Assembly: GCF_003096815.1 (NCBI RefSeq) | Contig: NZ_QENY01000012.1 | Coordinates: forward strand, 1 to 64,000 | Reading direction: 5' to 3' | Length of the DNA stretch: 64,000 nt | Source: Hallella colorans | Lineage (GTDB): Bacteria > Bacteroidota > Bacteroidia > Bacteroidales > Bacteroidaceae | Shown here: positions 26,117 through 35,711 of the stretch, piece after piece | Layout: every line of letters begins with the position of its first letter | Numbering within the stretch: position 1 is the first letter of the stretch | The notes under the pieces: model-generated | The model's database searches: none | Seen by the model: the letters and a program-made list of their open reading frames with translations, nothing else | Told to the model about the DNA's origin: nothing | Program-made: the position numbers and the translations under genes

Positions 26117-28954
26117 ATGAAAAAATTACCAATCGTTTTGATGTTGCAGGCTGCCTTGTTATGTGCGAACGCTGCGGAAGTGACCAGTTTGCCCAACGCA
26201 GGTACAGTGAGAGGACGAATTGTAGACGCGGACGAGGGCATATTACCCGGTGCAACTGTATACATCAAAAGTCTGAAAACGAGCGTGGTGAGCGATGAAA
26301 ACGGATTTTATAACCTTACCAATATCAAACCAGGAACTTACAATGTGACAGTAAGTTACGTTGGATATAAACCCGTCACTACAACCGTGACGATCAGTGG
26401 TGGGGGCACCGTGGAAAGAAATATTGTGATGAGCGAGGGAACCTATCTGCGCGAAGTGAAAGTACACGGTGCCCTGCACGGCCGGCGTAAGGCTCTAAAT
26501 ATGCAGAAAAACAGTATGGGTGTGACCAATGTGGTGAGTGCCGACCAAGTGGGAAAATTTCCCGACTCGAACATCGGCGATGCCCTGAAGCGCATCAATG
26601 GCATCAACGTGCAGTATGATCAAGGCGAGGCACGATTTGGGCAAGTGCGTGGAACGGCCGCGGACCTTTCGTCGGTGACGGTCAATGGAAATCGCGTTCC
26701 TTCAGCCGAAGGTGGCACACGAAACGTACAGTTGGACCTTATTCCAGCAGACATGGTGCAAACCATTGAGGTAAACAAGGTGGTGACATCTGATATGGAC
26801 GGTGATGCCATCGGTGGAAGCATCAATCTCGTGACCAAGAACACGCCTTACAGACGAGTGCTGAACTTCTCGGCCGGAACAGGTTACAACATGGTAAGCA
26901 GAAAGATGGAAAAGGAATTGAGCGCCACTTGGGGCGATAGATTTCTCGATGACAGGCTTGGTTTGATGCTCGCCGCATCTTATCAGTACAACCCCGGAGG
27001 CTCTGACAACACAGAGTTCACCTATGACGTGGACGACAATAATAAGGTTTTCTTGAACAAAGCGGAGATTAGACAATATTATGTGACGCGCCAACGTCAA
27101 AGCTATACTTTCTCAACCGACTACAAATTCAACGCTGATCACAAGATAAGATTTCGTGCAATGTATAACCGACGTAACGATTGGGAAAACCGATTCAGAC
27201 TAACATACAAGAAAATAAGTGAAAAATCAAGCAAACGCAGTTTGGTGTTGCAGACCAAAGCAGGTAGTGATAACAACAAGAATAGACGCTTGGAACTACA
27301 ACAAACCATGGATTTCATGCTTGACGGCGAACACTATTTCGGCAACTTAAAGGTGGATTGGGCCGGTTCTTACAGCCGCGCTACAGAGGATAGACCTAAC
27401 GAACGCTACATGGGTGTGGTGATGAAAGGGAAGGCCAAGGCTAACGAGGACTTTTTAAAAGGGATCGATTTTGTGGACAATGGTGGTAGGCAACCCTATC
27501 CTTCGGCAGTTATCTCATCAATAGACGATTACAAATGGAGCATAGACGAGTTGACCAATTCTAACCAAGAGATTTATGAGAACGAATGGAAAGGGCGCCT
27601 TAATTTTACGCTGCCTCTCTCTACAGGACTTTATGGCACCAAAATGAAAATCGGAGCAAAGTTCACTTCCAAAGAGAAAGACAAAGCCATTCACTGTTTA
27701 GACTATATTGACGCATACAAAAAAGTCAATAATGATGAGTGGAAAAAATATCTATCTCCGCACATCCGCAACGGTTTCATGGCAGGAAAGAACTATCCTG
27801 AAGGTACGCCTTTTATCGCAAATCACTATCTCGGCTCTTTCAACTTTGCCTCACTTGAGGGCAATGAGCTGAACTCAAAGGCTGCAGGAAACTATCATGC
27901 CACAGAAAAGGTAACCGCTGCATATATTAGATTTGATCAGCGTCTGGGTGAAAAGATGGACCTTACAGCTGGTCTTCGTATGGAATATACCAACTTAAAT
28001 TACAGCGGTTTCAACTGGGTGGTGGACAATGCCAAGGATGAAAATGGCAAGTTGATACCTACAGGAGACAAAAAAAACAATTATGTGAACTGGCTGCCAA
28101 GCGTGCTTTTCAAATACACACCTATGAACGACTGGAACGTACGAGCCTCGTTCACCGAGACATTGAGCCGCCCCAAATATTCGTGGTTGGTGCCAAGCGT
28201 AAGCTATACGGTGGCCGACGAGGAAGCGTCTATGGGCAATCCTAACTTGAAAGCTACCACATCGTATAACCTCGACCTATCAACCGACTATTATTTCAAG
28301 AGCATTGGATTAGTAAGTTTGGGAGTATTCTACAAGCGATTAAATAATGTTATTGTGGACGAGGTGTGGAAATCGAGCACCGACCCCAACATTCCCAACG
28401 GACTGTTGACCGAAGACGGCGAGACACCCAAGTACGAAATAACCAAGCCTATCAATGCCTACGACGCACGCCTGTTCGGTGTTGAGGTGGCCTATGAGCG
28501 CGATTTCAGCTTCATCACACCCGTTTTAAAGTGCCTTGGCTTCTACGGAACCTACACCTATACGCACAGCAACACGCTCAACCACAAGTTTGAACATCGT
28601 GCGATGGACGATGCCAAGAACATCAAAATGACCGGAAGTCCGCAGCATACAGCCAACGCCTCGCTCTATTTCGAGCAAAACGGCACAAACATAAGGCTGA
28701 GTTGGAACACAGCATCAAGCTTCATCGACGAGTTAGGAACCGTAGCTGAACTTGACCGTTACTACGATAGCGTGAATTATCTTGATATCAATGCATCATA
28801 CACATGGGGCAAACGCTCCAAATTCACGGTATACGCCAACGCCACAAACTTGCTGAACCAACCACTGCGATATTATCAAGGTACCAAAGATCGCACCATG
28901 CAATCAGAATACTACGGCGTGAAGTTGAACGCTGGCATCAAGATTTCCTTGTGA
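26117..28954 (+). CDS. TonB-dependent receptor, first copy
   Basis: Outer-membrane transporter of 945 residues. Signal peptide about 1-19. A carboxypeptidase-regulatory-like domain (about 30-110, VRGRIVDADEGILPGATV and YNLTNIKPGTYNVTVSYVGY) comes before the plug domain (FPDSNIGDALKRINGINV, and TIEVNKVVTSDMDGDAIGG near 220), and a 22-strand-type barrel follows. The plug resembles the large TonB receptor group first seen in Xanthomonas and Caulobacter rather than SusC; there is no SusD partner. The next gene is an exported acid-phosphatase-like enzyme, and the promoter carries Pho-box-like repeats, so uptake of a phosphorus compound is a reasonable inference. Confidence 0.87.
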   Translation: MKKLPIVLMLQAALLCANAAEVTSLPNAGTVRGRIVDADEGILPGATVYIKSLKTSVVSDENGFYNLTNIKPGTYNVTVSYVGYKPVTTTVTISGGGTVERNIVMSEGTYLREVKVHGALHGRRKALNMQKNSMGVTNVVSADQVGKFPDSNIGDALKRINGINVQYDQGEARFGQVRGTAADLSSVTVNGNRVPSAEGGTRNVQLDLIPADMVQTIEVNKVVTSDMDGDAIGGSINLVTKNTPYRRVLNFSAGTGYNMVSRKMEKELSATWGDRFLDDRLGLMLAASYQYNPGGSDNTEFTYDVDDNNKVFLNKAEIRQYYVTRQRQSYTFSTDYKFNADHKIRFRAMYNRRNDWENRFRLTYKKISEKSSKRSLVLQTKAGSDNNKNRRLELQQTMDFMLDGEHYFGNLKVDWAGSYSRATEDRPNERYMGVVMKGKAKANEDFLKGIDFVDNGGRQPYPSAVISSIDDYKWSIDELTNSNQEIYENEWKGRLNFTLPLSTGLYGTKMKIGAKFTSKEKDKAIHCLDYIDAYKKVNNDEWKKYLSPHIRNGFMAGKNYPEGTPFIANHYLGSFNFASLEGNELNSKAAGNYHATEKVTAAYIRFDQRLGEKMDLTAGLRMEYTNLNYSGFNWVVDNAKDENGKLIPTGDKKNNYVNWLPSVLFKYTPMNDWNVRASFTETLSRPKYSWLVPSVSYTVADEEASMGNPNLKATTSYNLDLSTDYYFKSIGLVSLGVFYKRLNNVIVDEVWKSSTDPNIPNGLLTEDGETPKYEITKPINAYDARLFGVEVAYERDFSFITPVLKCLGFYGTYTYTHSNTLNHKFEHRAMDDAKNIKMTGSPQHTANASLYFEQNGTNIRLSWNTASSFIDELGTVAELDRYYDSVNYLDINASYTWGKRSKFTVYANATNLLNQPLRYYQGTKDRTMQSEYYGVKLNAGIKISL

Positions 28955-28993
28955 CAAAAAGCCTAAACATTTGGATTTTTAAACTTGAGAACT

Positions 28994-29932
28994 ATGAGAA
29001 AAACATTCGTTTTAATCCTTACTATATTATCTGTGCTCCTTACCAGAGCACAGATAACCGACTATTCTATCTTTAAAGGCAAATTAAACTTCATTGTTTG
29101 CAACGACCTTGGACGTAACGGCTACTACGATCAAAAACCTATCGCCGAGCTGATGGGACAGATGAGCCAAAAGGGTGTGAACCCAAAATTTGTGGCAGCA
29201 TTGGGCGATGTACACCACTTCAATGGCGTGGCAAGTGTTGACGACCCGTTATGGATGACCAATTTCGAGCAGATATACAGTCACCCAGAGCTTATGTTAG
29301 ACTGGTTTCCCTTGCTGGGCAATCATGAATACAGAGGCAACACCACTGCCTGCATGGAGTATAGCCACAAGAGTAGACGCTGGATGATGCCCGCTCGATA
29401 CTACACAAAGGTGTTCGAAAATCATGGCATGACTCTACGATTGGTATGGATAGACACCACACCGATAATCTCAAAATATCGCAATGCCTATCTAAAATAC
29501 CCCGACGCCAGCTTACAAGACTGCAACCAGCAAATGCAATGGCTCGACTCTGTACTAACCGTTGAGCGTGAAGATTGGGTCATCGTGATGGGCCATCATC
29601 CCATATACGCCGAAACAGGAAAGAGCAAAAGCGAGCGGTTGGACATGCAGAGCCATGTGAACACAATATTGAAACGCCACAATGTAGACATGTATCTCTG
29701 TGGACACATTCACAATTTTCAGCACATCAGGCACCAAGACTCCAACATAGACTATATCATCAACAGCTCCGCCTCACTTTCCAGACCCTACGTGAAAGCC
29801 GTGGAGGGAACGATGTTTTGCAGTGGAGAGCCTGGGTTCTCCATTGTGTCCGCCTCCAAAGACGCACTCGTTTTACGCATGATAGACAAGCATGGCAAAG
29901 TGTTGCACGAGGTTACGCGAAGACATAAATAA
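28994..29932 (+). CDS. Exported purple-acid-phosphatase-like metallophosphoesterase
   Basis: Exported enzyme of 312 residues with a signal peptide (about 1-20, ending TRAQ). The ATG at 28994 is chosen over an upstream in-frame TTG. Metal-binding motifs of the calcineurin-like fold are in order: CNDLGRNG, ALGDVHHFNG, LLGNHEY, VMGHHPIY and CGHIHNFQHI. The short length and GNHEYRGN/GHHPIYA arrangement resemble tartrate-resistant (ACP5-like) acid phosphatases, which release phosphate from monoesters. It follows the TonB receptor by about 40 bp and is probably in the same transcript, so receptor and phosphatase likely serve one phosphorus-scavenging pathway. Confidence 0.88.
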   Translation: MRKTFVLILTILSVLLTRAQITDYSIFKGKLNFIVCNDLGRNGYYDQKPIAELMGQMSQKGVNPKFVAALGDVHHFNGVASVDDPLWMTNFEQIYSHPELMLDWFPLLGNHEYRGNTTACMEYSHKSRRWMMPARYYTKVFENHGMTLRLVWIDTTPIISKYRNAYLKYPDASLQDCNQQMQWLDSVLTVEREDWVIVMGHHPIYAETGKSKSERLDMQSHVNTILKRHNVDMYLCGHIHNFQHIRHQDSNIDYIINSSASLSRPYVKAVEGTMFCSGEPGFSIVSASKDALVLRMIDKHGKVLHEVTRRHK

Positions 29933-29988
29933 TAATAGATATACACTTGCATACAAAATATAGTCTTTAATATTTTTCATAGGTGATT

Positions 29989-30027
29989 GGCCCCACCGTT
30001 AGCGTTGATGTTAACGATGGGGCCTTT
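29989..30027 (+). terminator. Terminator after the phosphatase gene
   Basis: A 13-bp inverted repeat with one mismatch (GGCCCCACCGTTA at 29989-30001 against 30012-30024) with a 10-base loop is followed by TTT. It separates the first receptor unit from the second. Confidence 0.65.
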
Positions 30028-30089
30028 ACATCTGTTTACACACGATAGTGGCACTGTCTTAACATGATTGAAACCACTTTGTATCAATG

Positions 30090-30157
30090 ATGTAAACGTC
30101 TTGTGAACATATCGTCAAAACCGTGTAACCTCTATGTAACATCCCACAAGTAACTTT
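30090..30157 (+). promoter_or_regulatory. Five-fold 11-bp-phased Pho-box-like repeat and promoter
   Basis: TGTAAA (30090), TGTGAA (30101), CGTCAA (30112), TGTAAC (30123) and TGTAAC (30134) start exactly 11 bp apart. The last is followed after 10 bp by the -7 box TAACTTTG (30150-30157). This is the most regular array in the window. The repeat nearest the promoter takes the place of a -33 box, as in E. coli Pho promoters. Confidence 0.75.
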
Positions 30158-30184
30158 GCATCGCATAATAGATAATAGAAGACA

Positions 30185-32932
30185 ATGAAAAATTGCAAAA
30201 GGGGAATAGCGATTGCGGCCATACTGCTGATCGCTGCAATTCAGGGCTTGGCCCAAACAATAGTGGGCACAGTCACAGATGCCAAAAATGACGAACCGCT
30301 GATAGGTGCCATGGTCAGCGTGAAAGGCACAGACTACAAAGCTATAACAGATGTAGACGGTAAGTTTAAGATAGACGGGCTACAGCCCAGTAAGCAATAT
30401 ACACTCACTGTGACCTATGTGGGGTACAAAAGTTTTACTTTGGAACATGTCCCGGGCAAACCTATTGCTACAGAAGAAGGTTTAAAAATACGCATGGAGC
30501 CCGACGAAAAGCAGTTAGGGGAGGTATCCATCGTGGCCCTGGAGCGCAAAAACACTGAGACAGCGGCGGTGCAACAGGTAAAAAATAGCGATGTCATACT
30601 GAGCAATGTGTCGGCCCAAGAAATAGAAAAAACACAAGATTCCAATGCCGGCGAGGTCATCAGGCGAGTACCGGGAGTGAGCCTTATAGACGACAAATTT
30701 GTCATGGTGCGAGGGCTTTCACAACGCTACAACAATGTCTGGATGAACGGTGGCGCCGTGCCGAGCAGCGAAGCTGACAGCCGCGCGTTCTCTTTCGACA
30801 TCATTCCAAGTCAGCAAATTGACAATCTTACTATCGTAAAGACGCCTTCCGCCGACTATCCCGCTGATTATACTAGCGGCTTTATCATCATCAACACTAA
30901 GGAAATTCCCGCCTCCAACTCATTGGCCCTCACCATAGGAGGCAATTGGAACGACGCCTCATTGGGCAATTTCTCTTCTTTCAACAAGTCAACCACAGCT
31001 CTCTCATCCATTGGTAACTCCTTGCTCACGGGTGGATTTAACAATGACTGGATAGTGAAAGATCAAAAAGTGTACGGAGATTTAAAACTCGGCATGAACG
31101 GCAGCTATCGCTGGAAGATAGCAGACTACAGATTGGGACTTATCGCCGCGGCAAACTACTCCAACGAATATCGTACCTACGACGAGATGAAAAACAATCT
31201 CTTCGGCGTGTACGATGTGGCCAACGATCACAGCAACTACTTGCGCCACTCCACCGACAACCAGTACAATAATAACCGTCGCCTCGGTAGCATGCTCAAT
31301 CTGACATTCTTCTCACCGTCTGGCAACCATAAATTTCAACTGAAAAATATTTTCAATTACCTCACCAACCAGCGATACACTTGGCGCGAGGGCGTCTCGG
31401 CCCAAGCCAATCTGGAAAACTCAGCCGAGTATTACTATCGTAGCCGAGCCGTATACAATGGCCAATTAACGGGTAAACACACCTTCAAGAACAATCTTTT
31501 AGACTGGAGTGTGGGTTATGCATACGCTAACAGAAACCTCCCCGATCGCAGACGCTATCTCGTAGACGACGCTATCAACAGCGGTCAAATAGCCCTCACC
31601 ACAGGCAATGACATATCGTGCGAGTGGACACAGCTTGACGAACATATTGTCTCGGCCAATGTCAATGACAAGATAGACCTCAAATTTGGAGATTGGAAGC
31701 CCAACTTTAAATACGGGGCCTATGGCGAATATCGCACACGCAAGTACCAAGCACGCGAGTTTATCTACAACTGGGATGCCGCAAACAACCACCTGCCCGA
31801 CGGATTTAGACAGATGGACGTGCCCACACTGCTATCCAACAAGACCTATTTGGGCGACGGAGGCTTGGACGTCTTGGAGCAAGTGCGCTGGCGAAACAAT
31901 TACAGCGGACACAACACACTCGGCGCAGGATATCTCACCGCATTCCTCCCCTTTGGCAAACTGAGCGTCCTGGCCGGTGTCCGCTTTGAACATAACGACA
32001 TGGAGCTCATCTCCAACATGCGCGACATAGAGCGAAGCGAGTCGTCAAGGCATTACCGCAACGACGACCTCTTTCCATCAGTCAACGCCACTTACAAATT
32101 CAACGACCAACATCAGCTACGCGCCAGCTACGGCCGCACCATCAACAGGCCCGAGTTTCGCGAGATATCCTCATCGGTATTCTACGACTTCGACTTGGCC
32201 TCTAACGTGCAGGGTAATACCGAGCTAAACACTTGCAGGGTGGACAACCTGGACTTGCGATATGAGTTCTACCCATCGCGAGGTGAGCAAATTTCATTGG
32301 CCGCATTCTACAAACATTTCGATTCGCCCATCGAGTGGACATACACGGTGGCTGGTGGCACAGACCTTATCTACTCTTACAAAAACGCCCAGAGCGCAAA
32401 CAATTACGGATTGGAATTGGATATACGCAAGGATTTGTCGTTTATCGGATTGACCAATTTCAGCTGGTCGTTCAACGGCGCCCTCATCCACAGCAGTGTG
32501 ACCTTTCCAGCCGGCTCCATGGAGCACGACCGGCCCATGCAGGGACAGTCGCCTTACCTCATCAACACGGGTGTTTTTTATCGCAACGAGCCTTTCAAAC
32601 TCAACATCGCACTGCTCTACAATCGCATAGGAAAACGCATCATCGGCGTGGGACGCTCTGAAGGTTCAAGCGAATCGGCCGGAGACGACAACGCACGTAT
32701 ACCTGACTCATACGAGATGCCACGCAATGTGATAGACATTTCTGCCTCCAAAAAAATTGGGAAACATTGGGAAATAAAATTAAATATACGTGACTTGCTT
32801 ACTGAAAAAGTAAACTTCAAACAGTTCGCCGAAGTGAAAATGCCAAGTGGCGAGAACAAAAAGGTAGACGAGATCGTGCGGCAATATCGCCCCGGACGCA
32901 ACATCGGCCTATCCGTGATGTATAAATTATAA
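30185..32932 (+). CDS. TonB-dependent receptor, second copy
   Basis: Outer-membrane transporter of 915 residues. Signal peptide about 1-24 (QGLAQ), carboxypeptidase-like domain (about 25-110, VGTVTDAKNDEPLIGAMV), plug with IEKTQDSNAGEVIRRVPGV, MVRGLSQRYNNVWMNGG and IDNLTIVKTPSADYPADYTSG, then the barrel, ending in an aromatic-poor MYKL. It is followed after 65 bp by a large lipoprotein with which it probably forms a pair, although that protein is not SusD-like. The promoter has the strongest Pho-box-like array of the window, pointing to phosphate control. The transported compound is unknown. Confidence 0.87.
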   Translation: MKNCKRGIAIAAILLIAAIQGLAQTIVGTVTDAKNDEPLIGAMVSVKGTDYKAITDVDGKFKIDGLQPSKQYTLTVTYVGYKSFTLEHVPGKPIATEEGLKIRMEPDEKQLGEVSIVALERKNTETAAVQQVKNSDVILSNVSAQEIEKTQDSNAGEVIRRVPGVSLIDDKFVMVRGLSQRYNNVWMNGGAVPSSEADSRAFSFDIIPSQQIDNLTIVKTPSADYPADYTSGFIIINTKEIPASNSLALTIGGNWNDASLGNFSSFNKSTTALSSIGNSLLTGGFNNDWIVKDQKVYGDLKLGMNGSYRWKIADYRLGLIAAANYSNEYRTYDEMKNNLFGVYDVANDHSNYLRHSTDNQYNNNRRLGSMLNLTFFSPSGNHKFQLKNIFNYLTNQRYTWREGVSAQANLENSAEYYYRSRAVYNGQLTGKHTFKNNLLDWSVGYAYANRNLPDRRRYLVDDAINSGQIALTTGNDISCEWTQLDEHIVSANVNDKIDLKFGDWKPNFKYGAYGEYRTRKYQAREFIYNWDAANNHLPDGFRQMDVPTLLSNKTYLGDGGLDVLEQVRWRNNYSGHNTLGAGYLTAFLPFGKLSVLAGVRFEHNDMELISNMRDIERSESSRHYRNDDLFPSVNATYKFNDQHQLRASYGRTINRPEFREISSSVFYDFDLASNVQGNTELNTCRVDNLDLRYEFYPSRGEQISLAAFYKHFDSPIEWTYTVAGGTDLIYSYKNAQSANNYGLELDIRKDLSFIGLTNFSWSFNGALIHSSVTFPAGSMEHDRPMQGQSPYLINTGVFYRNEPFKLNIALLYNRIGKRIIGVGRSEGSSESAGDDNARIPDSYEMPRNVIDISASKKIGKHWEIKLNIRDLLTEKVNFKQFAEVKMPSGENKKVDEIVRQYRPGRNIGLSVMYKL

Positions 32933-32997
32933 ATCGAAAACGACTATACAATTTAGAAAATATATTCTTTTACATGTTTAACAAACATCAAACTTTT

Positions 32998-34524
32998 ATG
33001 AACAAGAACATGATGTACGGATGCTTATGCGTCCTAACGCTGGCAACAGGCTTTGCCTCTTGCAGCTCTGACGAAGACGAAAAAGTAAAACCTGAGGTTA
33101 ACACAGGCTACACTTGGACCACTGACGGCGGCCTGAAGGCATGCACTGGTATCCTGTTTAACAACGGCAAGGAGGATGCCGCGGGCCGAGAGATTGGCAA
33201 TGGTAATGACGAATTTGTATTCACCGGCAAGCAAACACTGAAAAAAGGCACCTATATGCTTAAAGGATGGGTATACGTAGCCGATGGCGCAGAGCTAACC
33301 ATAGAACCGGGTACCATCATCAAGGGTGACAAAGCCAGCAAGGCTGCCCTCATCGTGGAGCGTGGCGGCAAGCTGTTTGCCCAAGGTACCGCATCAGCGC
33401 CAATCGTTTTTACATCTGCCCAAGCCAAAGGAAACCGCAAGCCCGGCGATTGGGGCGGTATCATTCTCTGCGGCAAAGCGCAGAACAACCAAAAGGAAAT
33501 GCAGATTGAGGGTGGGCCCCGCACCAAGCACGGTGGCAATGACAACACCGACAACTCTGGCGTGTTGAGCTACGTGCGCATAGAGTTCGCAGGCTACCCA
33601 TTTATGAAAGACAAGGAAATAAATGGCCTCACATTGGGCTCTGTTGGTTCAGGAACCAAATTAGATCACATCCAAGTGTCATACAGCAACGACGATTCCT
33701 ACGAGTGGTTTGGCGGTATGGTCAACGCCAAGTATCTCATAGCCTACCACGGTTGGGATGACGACTTTGACACAGACAACGGCTATTCTGGCAAAGTGCA
33801 ATTCGGATTAGTCGTAAGAGACTCCAAAATCGCCGACACTTCCTTGAGCAACGGTTTTGAGAGCGACAACGAGGCTGGTGGCGGAGCCGTGTCTCCCTAC
33901 ACCAAAGCCACATTCTCCAACATCACTTTCGTAGGCCCCAAATTGGACAACCAATTTCAAAACACACAGAATTACATCACTGGTGGCAATATGAATCCTA
34001 TGAATGGCGCAGCCCTTGGATTGTTCCAAAGCGCCATGCAGATACGCCGCAACTCACGCCTCAACTGCTACAACTCCGTGGCATTGGGCTATCCTGTAGG
34101 CATCATCCTCGACAATCAGAAGGGTGACACGCAAGGGGCCGCCACCAAAGGCGACCTGCACGTGAACAACGTATGGTTTGCAGGCATGGACCTCACAGGC
34201 GTGGACGACAACAAAGGCAAGAAAGATGTGCTCGTGACGGGTTATAATGAAAAGAGCAAACCCATCTACGACGAGAGCAAAAAGAGCTTCTCCAGCACAT
34301 GGTTTGTCAAGCAGAGTGGCAACAAGGTGCTACCCAACATCAATGACCTCGGCATGCAAGCCAATGGCTATATGCCCACATCGGGTAGCGCGCTGCTCAC
34401 AGCCGCCATGTTTACAAACCTTGATAGTTTCTTCACGCAAGTGCCTTACATTGGCGCTTTCAACGTGGGCGACAACTGGTTGAACGGTTGGACCAACTTC
34501 GACCCGAACAACACAGATTATTAA
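32998..34524 (+). CDS. Large outer-membrane lipoprotein of unknown function, partner of the second TonB receptor
   Basis: Lipoprotein of 508 residues; the ATG at 32998 gives a signal peptide with lipobox FASC (Cys at about 21) and is preferred to the one at 32974. The body is rich in Gly, Asn and Asp, with repeated short strands (GGKLFAQGTASAPIVFTSAQ, then SGVLSYVRIEFAG, LDHIQVSYSNDDSYEWFGG), which suggests a right-handed beta-helix. I do not recognise an enzyme motif; the segment YHGWDDDFDTDNGYSG is acidic enough to bind a metal. Position behind a Pho-box-linked TonB receptor suggests surface binding or processing of a phosphorus compound. Confidence 0.7.
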   Translation: MNKNMMYGCLCVLTLATGFASCSSDEDEKVKPEVNTGYTWTTDGGLKACTGILFNNGKEDAAGREIGNGNDEFVFTGKQTLKKGTYMLKGWVYVADGAELTIEPGTIIKGDKASKAALIVERGGKLFAQGTASAPIVFTSAQAKGNRKPGDWGGIILCGKAQNNQKEMQIEGGPRTKHGGNDNTDNSGVLSYVRIEFAGYPFMKDKEINGLTLGSVGSGTKLDHIQVSYSNDDSYEWFGGMVNAKYLIAYHGWDDDFDTDNGYSGKVQFGLVVRDSKIADTSLSNGFESDNEAGGGAVSPYTKATFSNITFVGPKLDNQFQNTQNYITGGNMNPMNGAALGLFQSAMQIRRNSRLNCYNSVALGYPVGIILDNQKGDTQGAATKGDLHVNNVWFAGMDLTGVDDNKGKKDVLVTGYNEKSKPIYDESKKSFSSTWFVKQSGNKVLPNINDLGMQANGYMPTSGSALLTAAMFTNLDSFFTQVPYIGAFNVGDNWLNGWTNFDPNNTDY

Positions 34525-34605
34525 TACGGTTCATTCTTTGAGACTACCCAAAGGCTTTTAAGTCATAAAAAGCCTTTGAAAAAAATTCACAAAGACACGC
34601 TCATT

Positions 34606-34656
34606 ATTGGCGTATTTGCAAACGGCAAGGCATTTGCTCGCAAATACGCCAATTTT
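34606..34656 (+). terminator. Terminator-like hairpin
   Basis: A 14-bp perfect stem (ATTGGCGTATTTGC at 34606-34619 against 34640-34653) with a 20-base loop is followed by four T residues. Its arm GCAAATACGCC resembles the arm GCAAATAAGCG of the terminator at 1281-1345. Confidence 0.55.
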
Positions 34657-34956
34657 GAGCACTTTTCATATTCGCCTATCAACCAACATCTTGGGGTGGT
34701 TTTTTATTTTTCACATCTCGTAAGTTTTCTTGAGCGCCTGCCTTTAAGCACCAATCGCCGCACAATTACACCTTAAACACGTCTCGATTGAAACCCAAAC
34801 AACCTGCGTTTAAGGCTAAATCAGAATGCGAACGAGTATCAATCACAAAACGACGCAATAAAAATGAGACAGAAAAGAAGAAACAGACAGCCATAATTCT
34901 CATTTTAGCGATCTACAAAGAGCATTTCAAAAGACGCAAAAATAGCTCTTGTTTTT

Positions 34957-35512
34957 TTACATTCTGCTAACTTGTTGTATAGGGAACGCAATAGAGTCGA
35001 AGCTCCATACAGAGTCTGCTCCCCATCCAGAGATTACCTTGTGGTCAGCACCAAGTATTATATCGGTCGACGCTTGCTGCTGTTGATAGCGATAAACAGA
35101 GTTTATATGCTGCCACGTTCCGACCAGCTCAGACTCTGATACGCTCTTTGGTGGCACGGCTCCGTAACGTTCAGGCAGCACAATTGGCCATCCATCAGCC
35201 GTCCAAACAATAGCTCTCACAGCAGCTACCATGAGTGCGTTGCTAAGTCATTGCCGTCACCCCATGAGTCCATAACCATTGCTGCCTATCCTAATAGTTC
35301 CATCAGGTGTCTGGCAGAAACATATTATTTTATCATTCCATGTCATCCTCGTAGATGTCGTCCACATAATTGGTGGGCTATCCATTGCCCATGCCAAGTT
35401 GAGACACGTTGTAGTTATCCACAAACGCCGCCTTGACGTTTACACCTACCATCATCATTATGACAATGACTATGATGCTTACACGCTTCGTATATACGCT
35501 AAAGATTGGCAT
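34957..35512 (-). pseudogene. Remnant of a secreted GH43 arabinanase-like gene
   Basis: On the minus strand the C-terminal part is open (34957-35232) and contains RAIVWTADGWPIVLPERYG followed by ELVGTWQHI. This pattern is typical of the end of bacterial endo-arabinanase-like GH43 proteins. Upstream, from 35512, a signal-peptide-like start (VSIIVIVIMMMVGVNVKA) runs into stops after about 45 codons. Protein-like fragments follow in another frame (WNDKIICFCQTPDGTIRIG). The catalytic five-blade propeller, normally several hundred residues, is missing. The gene therefore looks internally deleted and frameshifted. Confidence 0.55.
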
Positions 35513-35688
35513 ATTACAAAGGTAAAACAAATTCGCTAAACAGCCAATTATTGAGCGCAATGATGTGATTTATATACAAACAACAGGTAATTGGGCCACG
35601 AGGTTGAGCCGTGCACAGGCCGTTACCTGCATGTGGCGATAGCAAACGTGTGGCATATCAATGCTTTTAAGCGGTCAACGATGTCAAA

Positions 35689-35711
35689 ATAAAATCACAA
35701 AAACAGGGGGT
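35689..35711. repeat. Short intergenic repeat (copy 2 of 2)
   Basis: This copy matches 21180-21202 at 21 of 23 positions. It is followed downstream by a degenerate element with the tail TAATGGCAAAG then GAAAACTTTTT (35896-35923). Confidence 0.6.

Noticed and set aside
35585..35632. tRNA- or riboswitch-like structure suggested by paired CAGGTAA/TTACCTG
   Set aside because: The pairing is imperfect, there is no T-loop or anticodon arm, and no gene begins nearby on the proper strand.
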